DNA from: VRUE01 sp036271315
Lineage (GTDB): Bacteria > Actinomycetota > Thermoleophilia > Solirubrobacterales > 70-9
Direction: 5' to 3'
NCBI GenBank assembly: GCA_036271315.1
Contig: DATBAV010000036.1
Coordinates: 122,553 to 186,552, forward strand
DNA length: 64,000 nt
How positions within the stretch are numbered: position 1 is the stretch's first letter; each line of letters begins with the position of its first letter. The position numbers and the translations under genes are program-made. The notes beneath the pieces were generated by a model that did not search any database, was not told the origin of the DNA, and was given only the letters and a program-made list of their open reading frames with translations. Shown one piece after another: positions 23,542-31,349 of this stretch.

Positions 23542-24651
23542 CTAGAGGATCTCGGCGAGCCGGCGCTCGAGCGCGGCGGAGATCTCGTCGCGGACCGGGC
23601 CCTCGGCCAGGCGTTCGACCAGGGACTCGAGGAAGCCTTCGATGATCAGCGACTTCGCCTCGGCCTCGCCGAGCCCGCGCGAGGTGAGGTAGAAGAGCTG
23701 CTCCCGATCGACCTGGGCGACGGCCGCGGCGTGGGTGCAGCGCACGTCGTCGGCTTCGATCTCCAGTCCGGGGATCGCGTCGGCGTGGGCCTCGGTCGAG
23801 AGCAACAGGTTGCGGCTCTCCTGGAAGGCATCGGTCTGCTGGGCACCGGGATCGACGCGAATCATGCCGCGCCAGACCGCGGTCGAACCGGCGGCGAGGA
23901 CACCGCGGAAGGCGAGGTCGGAGTTGGTGTTCGGCGCCGCGTGCTCCTGGGTCGTGTCGTAGTCGAGGTGCTGCCCCGGCCCGCCCGCATAGCCGCCGGT
24001 CACGCGGGCCTCGGAGCCCTGACCGGCCAGGTTGGTCTCCATCCGCACCTTGCCGTTGGCCGAGCCGAAGCCGAGCGCGGTCCAGTCGAGCCGAGCGTCG
24101 CGCTCCACCTGAGCGCGCTGGGTGGCGAAGATCCAGGCGGACTCGGAGATGTCCTGGGTGTTGACGTAGCGCAGTGTCGCCGCTTGGCCGACGCGCAGCT
24201 CGACAACCGAGTTGAGCAGGGCGTCGATGTCGTCGCTTGGCGAGGACCAGTGCTCCCAGACCTCGGCCTCGGCGCCCTCCTCGAGCACGATCAGGGTGCG
24301 CCAGTTGAGCGCGCTGCCGCTCTCGCTGAGCGGGACCTCGATCCGGATCGGCTCCTCGACCTTGACCCCGGCGGGCACGTGGACGAGCACACCGTCGCTC
24401 CAGTCCATGTCGTTGCGCGCGACGAAGGGATCGTCGGCCGGCGCCAGCGAGCCAAGCCGTCCCTCGACCAGCTCCGGCCGCGACTCGCTCGCCTCTTTCA
24501 GCGGCAGCACCACGGCTCCCTCGGCGGAGCCGATCGACGGCTCGGCCGAGCCGGGCTCATATGAATCGAGCTCCAGCCCGGAGAGATCTGTGAATTCCCA
24601 CCCCTTCGTCTTCTGGTCGGGGAGGGGCGGCAGCGTCGCTACCTCAGCCAA
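23542..24651 (-). CDS. sufD: Fe-S cluster assembly scaffold subunit SufD
   Basis: A 369-aa protein. SufD forms the SufBC2D scaffold complex with SufB and SufC, on which [Fe-S] clusters are built. The C-terminal beta-helix region has the family blocks GFGSANGKVRMETNLAGQGS, HLDYDTTQEHAAPNTNSDLA, FRGVLAAGSTAVWRGMIRVD and LEIEADDVRCTHAAAVAQVD. It ends with LFYLTSRGLGEAEAKSLIIE. The N-terminus contains KTKGWEFTDLSGLEL, as is usual in SufD. The gene overlaps the sufB stop by 8 bp and is the last gene of the Rieske-sufB-sufD block. Confidence 0.95.
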   Translation of the reverse strand: MAEVATLPPLPDQKTKGWEFTDLSGLELDSYEPGSAEPSIGSAEGAVVLPLKEASESRPELVEGRLGSLAPADDPFVARNDMDWSDGVLVHVPAGVKVEEPIRIEVPLSESGSALNWRTLIVLEEGAEAEVWEHWSSPSDDIDALLNSVVELRVGQAATLRYVNTQDISESAWIFATQRAQVERDARLDWTALGFGSANGKVRMETNLAGQGSEARVTGGYAGGPGQHLDYDTTQEHAAPNTNSDLAFRGVLAAGSTAVWRGMIRVDPGAQQTDAFQESRNLLLSTEAHADAIPGLEIEADDVRCTHAAAVAQVDREQLFYLTSRGLGEAEAKSLIIEGFLESLVERLAEGPVRDEISAALERRLAEIL

Positions 24652-26077
24652 TCGAACCCTCCATCTGCAGCTCGATCAGCCGGTTGAGCTCGACCGCGTA
24701 CTCCATCGGCAGCTCCTTGGTCACGGGCTCAATAAACCCGTTGACGATCATCTTCGAGGCCTCCTCCTCGTCGAGCCCGCGGCTCTGCAGGTAGAAGAGC
24801 TGCTCGTCGCCGATCTTGGAGACCGTGGCCTCGTGGCCGACGTCGGCGTCGTTCTCGTCGATGCGGATCGTCGGGTAGGTGTCCGAGCGCGAGTCCTCGT
24901 CGAGCAGCAGCGCGTCGCAAACGACCTTCGAGCGCGATTCGGTCGCCCCGTCGGCGATTTCGAGCAGGCCGCGGTAGGTCGCCCGCCCGCCGTCCTTGGA
25001 AATCGACTTGGAGAAGATCGAGGACGAGGTGCGCGGCGCCGCGTGGATGATCTTGCCGCCGGCGTCCTGGTGCTGGCCGTCGCCGGCGAAGGCGATCGAG
25101 AGGATCTCCCCGTGGGCTTCGGGCCCGAGCAGGTAGATCGAGGGGTACTTCATCGTCAGCTTCGAGCCGAGATTGCAGTCGACCCACTCCATCGTCGCCT
25201 TCTCGTGCGCGACGGCGCGCTTGGTGACCAGGTTGAAGACGTTCTGCGACCAGTTCTGCACGGTCGTGTAGCGGACCCGCGAGCTTTTCTTGGCGCAGAT
25301 CTCGACCACGGCCGAGTGCAGCGAGTCGGTCGAGTAGACCGGCGCCGTGCAGCCCTCGATGTAGTGGACGTCGGCGCCCTCCTCGCAGATGATCAGGGTG
25401 CGCTCGAACTGGCCCATGTTCTCGGTGTTGTTCCGGAAGTAGGCCTGCAGCGGCATCTCGACTTTGACCCCGGCCGGCACGTAGACGAAGGAGCCGCCCG
25501 ACCAGACGGCGGAGTTGAGCGCCGCCAGCTTGTTGTCGTTGGGCGGGATGATCGTCGCCCAGTACTCGCGCACCAGGTCCTCGTGCTCGCGCAGCGCCGT
25601 GTCCATGTCGGTGAAGATCACGCCCTGGGCCTCGAGCTTCTCGTTGACCTGGTGGTAGACGACCTCCGACTCGTACTGGGCGCCGACCCCGGAGAGGAAT
25701 TTGCGCTCCGCCTCGGGGATGCCGAGCCGGTCGAAGGTGTTCTTGATGTCCTCGGGGACCTCGCTCCAGTCGCGGCTGTTCTTTTCCGAGGCGCGGACGA
25801 AGTAATGGATGTCGTCGAAGTCGATCTGGCCGAGGTTGCCGCCCCAGGTCGGGGTCGGGCGCGCGTAGAAGTGTTCGAGCGACTTGAGGCGGAAGTCGCG
25901 CATCCACTGCGGCTCGTTCTTGTACTCGGAGATCGATTCGACGATCTCACGTGAGAGGCCCTTCGGCGCCTTGTAGGCGTAGTCCGACTCGGAATCGTGG
26001 AAGCCGAACTTCTCCTTGTAGTCGGAGTTGATGCCGGCGAGCGAGCGTTTCTCCGCTACGACCTCGGGTGTAGCCAT
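24644..26077 (-). CDS. sufB: Fe-S cluster assembly protein SufB
   Basis: About 477 residues, the usual length. SufB is the core scaffold that receives sulphur and iron in the SufBC2D complex. ATG 26077 (MATPEVVAEKRSLAGINSDY) lies 2 nt after the Rieske stop codon. A longer frame upstream would run through the Rieske gene and is rejected. Family blocks include IDFDDIHYFVRASEKNSRDW, GVIFTDMDTALREHEDLVRE, YIEGCTAPVYSTDSLHSAVV, KKSSRVRYTTVQNWSQNVFN and FYLQSRGLDEEEASKMIVNG. It is translated from the operon that begins at the Rieske gene and is controlled from the operator at 26456-26476. Confidence 0.96.
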   Translation of the reverse strand: MATPEVVAEKRSLAGINSDYKEKFGFHDSESDYAYKAPKGLSREIVESISEYKNEPQWMRDFRLKSLEHFYARPTPTWGGNLGQIDFDDIHYFVRASEKNSRDWSEVPEDIKNTFDRLGIPEAERKFLSGVGAQYESEVVYHQVNEKLEAQGVIFTDMDTALREHEDLVREYWATIIPPNDNKLAALNSAVWSGGSFVYVPAGVKVEMPLQAYFRNNTENMGQFERTLIICEEGADVHYIEGCTAPVYSTDSLHSAVVEICAKKSSRVRYTTVQNWSQNVFNLVTKRAVAHEKATMEWVDCNLGSKLTMKYPSIYLLGPEAHGEILSIAFAGDGQHQDAGGKIIHAAPRTSSSIFSKSISKDGGRATYRGLLEIADGATESRSKVVCDALLLDEDSRSDTYPTIRIDENDADVGHEATVSKIGDEQLFYLQSRGLDEEEASKMIVNGFIEPVTKELPMEYAVELNRLIELQMEGSIG

Positions 26078-26079
26078 GC

Positions 26080-26409
26080 TTATTCGACCTCCAGGGTGAT
26101 CGTGTCGTCCACGACGGCCGCCGTGAACGTCTGCACCGGAGCGAAAGCTGGGAGTGTCTTCGGCCTGCCGGTGGTCAGGTCGAAGAGAGAGCCGTGGCGC
26201 GGGCACTCAACGGTGCAAGACGCCGGATCGAACTCGCCCTCGGCGAGCGGCCCGTCGTCGTGCGAACAGCGATCCTCGATCGCGTAGAGCGTTCCCTCGC
26301 AGTTGAAGATGCCGATCTTGCGCCCATCGTGCTCGACCAGGCGCATAGTGCCCGCGGGCAGCTCGGCGGCGGGGCAGACAGGGATGGTTGTTCGGGCGAT
26401 GTCGGACAA
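26080..26409 (-). CDS. Rieske [2Fe-2S] ferredoxin of the SUF operon
   Basis: A 109-aa protein of the dioxygenase-ferredoxin type. The cluster ligands are C48/H50 in DRCSHDDGPL and C69/H72 in CTVECPRHGSLFD (CxH...CxxH with the usual spacing), so it should hold a [2Fe-2S] centre. It is the first gene of the block followed by sufB and sufD. It may deliver electrons during cluster assembly, or simply be a cluster-bearing client. The ~45-nt leader between the operator-overlapped promoter (26456-26476) and the ATG is short. In several actinobacterial SUF operons a Rieske or ferredoxin gene sits at this position. Confidence 0.9.
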   Translation of the reverse strand: MSDIARTTIPVCPAAELPAGTMRLVEHDGRKIGIFNCEGTLYAIEDRCSHDDGPLAEGEFDPASCTVECPRHGSLFDLTTGRPKTLPAFAPVQTFTAAVVDDTITLEVE

Positions 26410-26455
26410 GAGATTCGAGGCTCCCGCGAACGAGGGTTAGTGCGGGTTGAGACTA

Positions 26456-26476
26456 ATCCTACTTCTGTGGTCGGAT
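26456..26476. promoter_or_regulatory. Rrf2-type operator of the Rieske-sufB-sufD block
   Basis: ATCCTAC (26456-26462), 7 nt, then GTCGGAT (26470-26476) form a near-perfect dyad. The same element precedes the rrf2 gene at 31329-31349. On the minus strand it includes TAGGAT, a good -10 box, so bound regulator would block transcription. Confidence 0.7.
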
Positions 26477-26603
26477 TTTAGCGATAGGGCCGGCTCGGCT
26501 CGGCGATGGACCCGCTCGCCCCGGCACCGTAACAAGCCTTTGACCCGGACTTAGGCGGGGGTGAAAGGATCGGCGCACCGACCTTCGATACGAGGAGCGA
26601 GAG

Positions 26604-27404
26604 ATGAGCGAGAGAACGAGTTACGAGCCTGGGGTCCCTTGCTGGGTTGACCTCGGCTCACCCGACCTGGACGCCTCCGTCGAGTTCTACTCGGCTCTGT
26701 TCGGCTGGGAGGTGCCGGAGAGCGAAAACGTCGAGCAAACTGGCGGCTACCGCCGGGCGACCAAGAACAGGCGCGACGTCGCCGGGATGATGCCGCTGAT
26801 GCAGGAGGGCCAGCCGCCCGCCTGGAGCTCCTACGTCTCGGTTGCCGACGCCGACGCCACCGCGGCGGCGGTCAAGGAGGCCGGGGGCAGCGTGCTCGCC
26901 GAGCCGATGGACGTGATGGAGCTGGGCCGGATGGCGGTCTTCGCCGACCCGGCCGGAGCCGTCTTCGGGATCTGGCAGCCGGGGACGTTCGCCGGCGCCG
27001 GCCTCGTCAACGAGCCCGGCGCTCTCGCCTGGAACGAACTCAACACCCGAGACGTGGCGGGCGCTAAGGCCTTCTACGGCGCCGTCTTCGGCTGGGACTT
27101 CGAAGGGATGAAGATGGGGGAGAACGAGAGCTACACGACGATCACCCTCGACGGTAGCCCGATGGGGGGCATCCTCGACATGGTCGAGCGCTCCGTGCCG
27201 GAGGAGATCCCCGTGCACTGGCTGGCCTACTTCGCGACGGAGGACACCGACGCGACGGTGTCCCAGGCCACGGAGGGCGGCGGTGCTTTGATGATGGGCC
27301 CGATCGACCTCCCGGTCGGTCGCTTCGCCATCCTCACCGACCCGCACGGCGCCGCCTTCGCGGTCATCGCGCTCAGCGAGAACGCGCCGCCGGCAAGCGC
27401 CTAG
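26604..27404 (+). CDS. Two-domain VOC/glyoxalase-fold protein (CFP32-like)
   Basis: A 266-aa protein with two VOC domains. The first starts GVPCWVDLGSPDLDASVEFY and the second GALAWNELNTRDVAGAKAFY. Each has the repeated beta-alpha-beta-beta-beta pattern, SALFGW/GAVFGW and FADPAGAVFGIWQPG/LTDPHGAAFAVIAL. It resembles mycobacterial CFP32 (Rv0577) and other predicted glyoxalase/hydroxylase proteins. The metal ligands are not complete by eye, so the reaction is unknown. A GAGGAGCGAGAG ribosome binding site lies just upstream. It lies divergently between SUF blocks, and its stop overlaps the sufU stop. It may have been inserted into an ancestral SUF operon. Confidence 0.85.
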   Translation: MSERTSYEPGVPCWVDLGSPDLDASVEFYSALFGWEVPESENVEQTGGYRRATKNRRDVAGMMPLMQEGQPPAWSSYVSVADADATAAAVKEAGGSVLAEPMDVMELGRMAVFADPAGAVFGIWQPGTFAGAGLVNEPGALAWNELNTRDVAGAKAFYGAVFGWDFEGMKMGENESYTTITLDGSPMGGILDMVERSVPEEIPVHWLAYFATEDTDATVSQATEGGGALMMGPIDLPVGRFAILTDPHGAAFAVIALSENAPPASA

Positions 27405-27838
27405 ATCGAGCCGAGGTCGGCGGCCGCTTCCGCGGGGCTGCCGACCTCGCCCTCGTCCTCCCATTCGGCCGGCTCGCCGAGGCTGGCGCTCTTCACGACC
27501 TTCAGCCCCAGCATCGCGCACTTCATCCGCGTCGCCGAGATATCGATGCCGAGCAGCTCGAGCACGTACTCCTTGGGTAGCCGCAGCAGTTCCTCGCGCG
27601 TTTTCCCCTGAAGCTCGTCGGTGAGCAGCGAGGTCGCCGCGGTCGAGATCGCGCAGCCTTTGCCCTCGAAGGCGATCTCGGCCACCCGGCCGTCGTCGTC
27701 GAGCTTGATCGTCACGTGCTGCTCGTCGCCGCAGAAGGGGTTGGTGTCCTCGAACTCGAGGTCGGGCTGGTCCACCCGCCCGAAGTTGTGCGGCCGCTTG
27801 TAGTGCTCGAGGATCTGGTCGCGGTAGAGCTCGTCCAT
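27401..27838 (-). CDS. sufU: Zinc-dependent sulphurtransferase SufU
   Basis: A 145-aa IscU-like protein of the SufU subgroup. The ligands are C36 and D38 in NPFCGDE, C62 in GKGCAIS and C107 in RMKCAMLG. SufU accepts persulphide sulphur from SufS through a bound zinc and passes it to SufB. The sequence between LLTDELQGKT and ATRMKCAMLG contains a short insertion, as expected for SufU rather than IscU. In this window it stands alone, separated from sufS by the DUF218 gene on the opposite strand. Its own promoter shows no copy of the SUF operator. Confidence 0.92.
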   Translation of the reverse strand: MDELYRDQILEHYKRPHNFGRVDQPDLEFEDTNPFCGDEQHVTIKLDDDGRVAEIAFEGKGCAISTAATSLLTDELQGKTREELLRLPKEYVLELLGIDISATRMKCAMLGLKVVKSASLGEPAEWEDEGEVGSPAEAAADLGSI

Positions 27839-27933
27839 GCCCGTCGAGGCTAGCGAAGCGGTGCAACGCGCTGTTCATCACATACCGCCGAAAGACGTTG
27901 CAACTGCCTGATTCGCTGCTACCTTGAGCCGCA

Positions 27934-28683
27934 GTGCGGGGGCCGATGCGCAAGCTGACATACCCGGTTCGGCGCTGGCCGCGGCTCTCCAAGGCCGCGA
28001 TGGCCGGGGGCGCGTTGATCGTGCTCGCCATCGCCGGTGCCAACGCTTACATCCTGCTCAGCACCGACGGCGAGGCGACGGCCAACGTCGCCGATGTGCC
28101 CCACGCCCAGGTGGCGATCGTGCCGGGAGCGCTGGTCCAGGCCAACGGCAAGATGAGTGCGATGCTGGCCGACCGCGTGCGCCAGGCCGACGCCCTCTGG
28201 AAGGCGGGGAAGGTCGACCGCATCCTCGTCTCCGGCGATCACCACACCTGGGCCTACGATGAGCCCGACACGATGCGCAAGGCGCTGGTCGCCGACGGCG
28301 TGCCGGGCCGGGTGATTTTCGAGGACCATGCTGGTTTCGACACCTGGGCGACGATGGTGCGGGCGCGCGGCATCTTCGGCGTCAAGGACGCGATCGTCGT
28401 CACCCAGGGCTTCCACATGCCGCGGGCGCTTTACCTCGCCCACGAAGCCGGCATCGACGCGACGGGGCTAACGGCGGACCTCCACCAGTGGGGCTACCAG
28501 GGGCGCAAGAGCGACGTCCGCGAGGTCCTCTCTCGGGTCAAGGCGATCGCCGACACCACGCTGGACACGCCGGCCATGGGCGGCAAGAAGATTCCGATCA
28601 GCGGCGACGACGGCCGCGTCAGCTGGGGACCGCCGCCCCCGCCGGGGACGCCGCCGGCGGGCTCGCCCGCCCGTCACTACTGA
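27934..28683 (+). CDS. SanA/YdcF-type DUF218 membrane protein
   Basis: A 249-aa protein. An N-terminal anchor (AAMAGGALIVLAIAGANAYI) is followed by a DUF218 domain. The family blocks are AQVAIVPGALVQANGKMSAM, LADRVRQADALWKAGKVDRI, LVSGDHHTWAYDEPDTMRKA, FDTWATMVRARGIFGVKDAI and VVTQGFHMPRALYLAHEAGI. This is closest to SanA, whose E. coli and Salmonella relatives affect envelope permeability. The C-terminus is Pro/Gly-rich (GPPPPPGTPPAG). Both GTG 27934 and ATG 27946 are possible starts. It is divergent from sufU and interrupts the SUF gene order. Confidence 0.85.
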   Translation: MRGPMRKLTYPVRRWPRLSKAAMAGGALIVLAIAGANAYILLSTDGEATANVADVPHAQVAIVPGALVQANGKMSAMLADRVRQADALWKAGKVDRILVSGDHHTWAYDEPDTMRKALVADGVPGRVIFEDHAGFDTWATMVRARGIFGVKDAIVVTQGFHMPRALYLAHEAGIDATGLTADLHQWGYQGRKSDVREVLSRVKAIADTTLDTPAMGGKKIPISGDDGRVSWGPPPPPGTPPAGSPARHY

Positions 28684-28720
28684 GCGCGTCTAAGTTCTAA
28701 GCGCGAAGCCCGTCTGCGTC

Positions 28721-29968
28721 TCAGCTGTCGAGCCCGAAGACCTTGCGGGCGTCATGGAGGCCTTCGACCAGGCGGTCGATCTCCTCCGGCGTGGTGTAGA
28801 CGCCGAAGCTGGCGCGGGCTGTCGCCGGGATGCCGAGGCGGTCCATCAGCGGCTGCGCGCAGTGGTGACCGGCGCGGACCGCGACGCCGTGGCGGTCGAG
28901 GATCTCGGAGACGTCGTGGGCGTGGACGCCGTCGAGCTCGAAGGAGACGGGGCCGAGGCGCTCGCGACCGGCAGGTGGGCCGAAGATGCGCAGGCCTGGG
29001 ACCTCGCCGAGCTGCTCCAGCGCGTAGGCGGCGATCTGCTGCTCGTGCTCGCGGATCGAGTCCATGCCAAGGGCGTCCATCCAGCGCAGTGCCGAAGCCA
29101 TGCCGATCGCCTGGGCGATCGCCGGCGTTCCGGCCTCGAAGCGCGCCGGCGGGTCAGCGTAAGTCGTGCCCTCCTTGGTCACCTTGCGGATCATCGAGCC
29201 GCCACCGAGGAAGGGCGGCATCGCCCGCAGCAGGTCGAGCCTGGCCCAGAGCGCGCCGATTCCGGTCGGCGCGTAGAGCTTGTGGCCGGTGATCGCGTAG
29301 AAGTCGACGCCGAGCTCGGCCACGTCGACCGCCATCTTCGGCGCCGCCTGGGCGCCATCGGCAAGTACCAGCGCACCTGCCTCGTGCGCCAGCCGCGAGA
29401 TCTCCGTCAGCGGGTTCTCCGTGCCGAGCACGTTGGAGACGTGGGTTACGGCGACGAGCTTCGGCGCGCGCTCGAGCAGCGCCGAGTAGGCGTCCATGTC
29501 GAGCAGGCCCGTCTCGCCATTGACCGGCACCCAGTCGATCTCCGCCCCGACCCACTCGGCCAGCTGCTGCCAGGGGACGATGTTGGAATGGTGCTCCATC
29601 TCGGTGAGGACGATGCGGTCGCCCTTGCCGATGTTGGCGCCGCCCCAGGTGCGGGCGACGAGGTTGATCGCCTCGGTCGCGTTGCGGACGAAGATCACCT
29701 CGCGCCGGTCGGCGGCGCCGAGGTGGTCGGCGACCGTCGCCCGCGCTCCCTCATAGGCCGCCGTCGCCTCGGCCGAGAGCGTGTGCGAGCCGCGGTGGAC
29801 GTTGGAGTGGCTGGTGCGCTCGTAGCGGTCGACCGCCTGGATCGAGGCCAGCACCCGCTGGGCGCTGGCGCCGCTGTCCAGGTAGGCGACCGGCTTGCCG
29901 TGCACCTCGCGCTCGAGCGCCGGAAAGGCGGCGCGGACCTTCTCGATTGGGAAATCCGCGACCTTCAT
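28721..29968 (-). CDS. sufS: Cysteine desulphurase SufS
   Basis: A 415-aa group II cysteine desulphurase that releases sulphur from cysteine for cluster assembly. The PLP lysine is K230 in ITGHKLYAPTG, the PLP-stacking/binding region is EMEHHSNIVPWQ with D204 in VLADGAQAAPK, and the persulphide cysteine is C370 in RAGHHCAQPLMD. The N-terminal YLDSGASAQRVL and the TSHSNVHRGSHTLS block are typical. It lies 49 nt behind sufC on the same strand and is co-transcribed from the rrf2 promoter. Its natural sulphur acceptor, SufU, is encoded 0.9 kb away. Confidence 0.96.
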   Translation of the reverse strand: MKVADFPIEKVRAAFPALEREVHGKPVAYLDSGASAQRVLASIQAVDRYERTSHSNVHRGSHTLSAEATAAYEGARATVADHLGAADRREVIFVRNATEAINLVARTWGGANIGKGDRIVLTEMEHHSNIVPWQQLAEWVGAEIDWVPVNGETGLLDMDAYSALLERAPKLVAVTHVSNVLGTENPLTEISRLAHEAGALVLADGAQAAPKMAVDVAELGVDFYAITGHKLYAPTGIGALWARLDLLRAMPPFLGGGSMIRKVTKEGTTYADPPARFEAGTPAIAQAIGMASALRWMDALGMDSIREHEQQIAAYALEQLGEVPGLRIFGPPAGRERLGPVSFELDGVHAHDVSEILDRHGVAVRAGHHCAQPLMDRLGIPATARASFGVYTTPEEIDRLVEGLHDARKVFGLDS

Positions 29969-30017
29969 CGGACGGCGCCCCGCATAAATGCTTCGCCCGA
30001 GCTCCGGTCGCGAATCA

Positions 30018-30809
30018 TCAGACTGCGACGCTCCCTCCGCTCGAGCTCGCAGCCGCCTCGACCTCCTCGCGAATCCAGCCGTAGCCCTTCTCCTCGAGCA
30101 CGCCGACCAGCTCCGGCCCGCCTTCCTTGACGATCCGGCCCTCGAACATGACGTGGACGAAGTCGGGTTTGACCATGTGCAGGATGCGCTGGTAATGGGT
30201 GATGATCAGCACGCCCATGTCAGGACCGGCGAACTGGTTGACGCCCTCGGCGACCGTGCGCAGGGCATCGATGTCGAGCCCCGAGTCGGTCTCGTCGAGG
30301 ACCGCGATCTCCGGCCGCAGCAGCGCCAGCTGCAGCAGCTCCATCCGCTTCTTCTCACCGCCGGAGAAGCCGTCGTTGAGGTAGCGGCTGGAGAAGTCTT
30401 TGGGGATGTTGGCTAGCGCCATTGCCTCCTGAGCGACCTTGGCGAAGTCTTTGATCTTGATCTGCTCCTCGCCGCGCGCTTCGCGGTGGGCGTTGATCAC
30501 CATCCGCAGGTACTTGCTGACCGAGACGCCGGGGATCGAGACCGGGTACTGGAAGGCCATGAAGAGGCCGGCGCGCGAGCGCTCGTCGGGATCGGCCTCG
30601 GTGATGTCCTCGCCCTTGAAGCTGATCGTGCCCTCGGTGACCTCAAGCGCGGGGTGCCCCATGATCACGTTGGCCAGGGTCGACTTGCCGGAGCCGTTCG
30701 GGCCCATCAGCGCGTGGACCTTGCCCTTCTCCACGTCGAGATCGAGTCCGCGGAGGATCTCCTTGTCCTCGACGCTCACGTGCAGGTTGCGTATCTCCAG
30801 CTCAGCCAA
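30018..30809 (-). CDS. sufC: Fe-S assembly ATPase SufC
   Basis: An ABC-type ATPase of about 263 residues, the motor of the SufBC2D complex. Walker A GPNGSGKS is at residues 36-43, the Q-loop at Q87 (AFQYPVSIPGV), the signature FSGGEKKR at 148-155, and Walker B AVLDETDSGLD around D172-E173. TTG 30809 is the best start because AGGAG lies 5 nt upstream. The nearby GTG (30815) sits too close to the same site. It is preceded by rrf2 with a 35-nt gap and followed by sufS, so rrf2-sufC-sufS form one unit. Confidence 0.95.
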   Translation of the reverse strand: MAELEIRNLHVSVEDKEILRGLDLDVEKGKVHALMGPNGSGKSTLANVIMGHPALEVTEGTISFKGEDITEADPDERSRAGLFMAFQYPVSIPGVSVSKYLRMVINAHREARGEEQIKIKDFAKVAQEAMALANIPKDFSSRYLNDGFSGGEKKRMELLQLALLRPEIAVLDETDSGLDIDALRTVAEGVNQFAGPDMGVLIITHYQRILHMVKPDFVHVMFEGRIVKEGGPELVGVLEEKGYGWIREEVEAAASSSGGSVAV

Positions 30810-30844
30810 TTTCACTCCTGTTTCTGTGTTTGGAAGGTCTTGCT

Positions 30845-31321
30845 TCAGGCGGCCGTGCCGACCGTGGCGCGAGGTTCGGCGCCGTCGGTTTGGCCGCCGA
30901 AGGCGACCAGCTCGGCCAGGGTGGTGCCCGAGAGGGCTTTGGTGACGCCGCCCTGCACGCGCATCCACAGCAGCTTGGTCGAACAGGCGTGATCGCCGTC
31001 GTCCTCGTGCGAGCAGAGCACTTTGCCGTCGGGCGTGTCGTGAAAGCACTCCATCGGCGCGATCTGCCCTTCGAGCGCCTCGACCACCGCGTCCATCGTG
31101 ATCTCCTCCGCCGGTTTGGCCAGGCGGTAACCGCCGTGGGCGCCGCGGGTGGAGGTGACCAGGCCGGCCTTGCGCAGCTTCGCGACCAGGTGCTCGAGGT
31201 AGGAGAGCGGCAACCGCTCTGCCTCGGCGACCGAGCTCAGCGAGATCGGCGCCGAGCTGGGCTGGCGGCCCAGCTCAACCATCAGGCGCACCCCGTACTC
31301 AGCTTTGGTCGAGAACAGCAC
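30845..31321 (-). CDS. Rrf2-family Fe-S-responsive regulator of the SUF genes
   Basis: A 158-aa regulator. The N-terminal winged helix (LFSTKAEYGVRLMVELGRQ to LRKAGLVTSTRGAHGGYRLA) is the Rrf2 signature. Three cysteines, C92, C103 and C113 (MECFHDTPDG, VLCSHEDD, DHACSTKLLW), are placed like those that bind a cluster in IscR/RsrR. It is therefore likely a sensor of cluster supply. The start is GTG 31321. TAGGAT lies 7 nt upstream, so the mRNA is probably leaderless. The operator ATCCTAC-N7-GTCGGTT overlaps that box, suggesting autorepression. It heads the rrf2-sufC-sufS unit. Confidence 0.93.
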   Translation of the reverse strand: MLFSTKAEYGVRLMVELGRQPSSAPISLSSVAEAERLPLSYLEHLVAKLRKAGLVTSTRGAHGGYRLAKPAEEITMDAVVEALEGQIAPMECFHDTPDGKVLCSHEDDGDHACSTKLLWMRVQGGVTKALSGTTLAELVAFGGQTDGAEPRATVGTAA

Positions 31322-31328
31322 GGACTAA

Positions 31329-31349
31329 ATCCTACTGAAGCGGTCGGTT
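31329..31349. promoter_or_regulatory. Rrf2-type operator of rrf2-sufC-sufS
   Basis: ATCCTAC (31329-31335), 7 nt, then GTCGGTT (31343-31349). It matches the operator at 26456-26476 in both half sites and in spacing. It overlaps the -10 box TAGGAT of rrf2 and touches the stop codon of the upstream exporter gene. Confidence 0.7.

Noticed and set aside
24212..25954. A 580-codon plus-strand frame opposite sufB-sufD
   Set aside because: It is the shadow of sufB and sufD, which are certain.
28754..30130. A 458-codon plus-strand frame opposite sufS
   Set aside because: It is antisense to sufS, whose active-site residues are all present.
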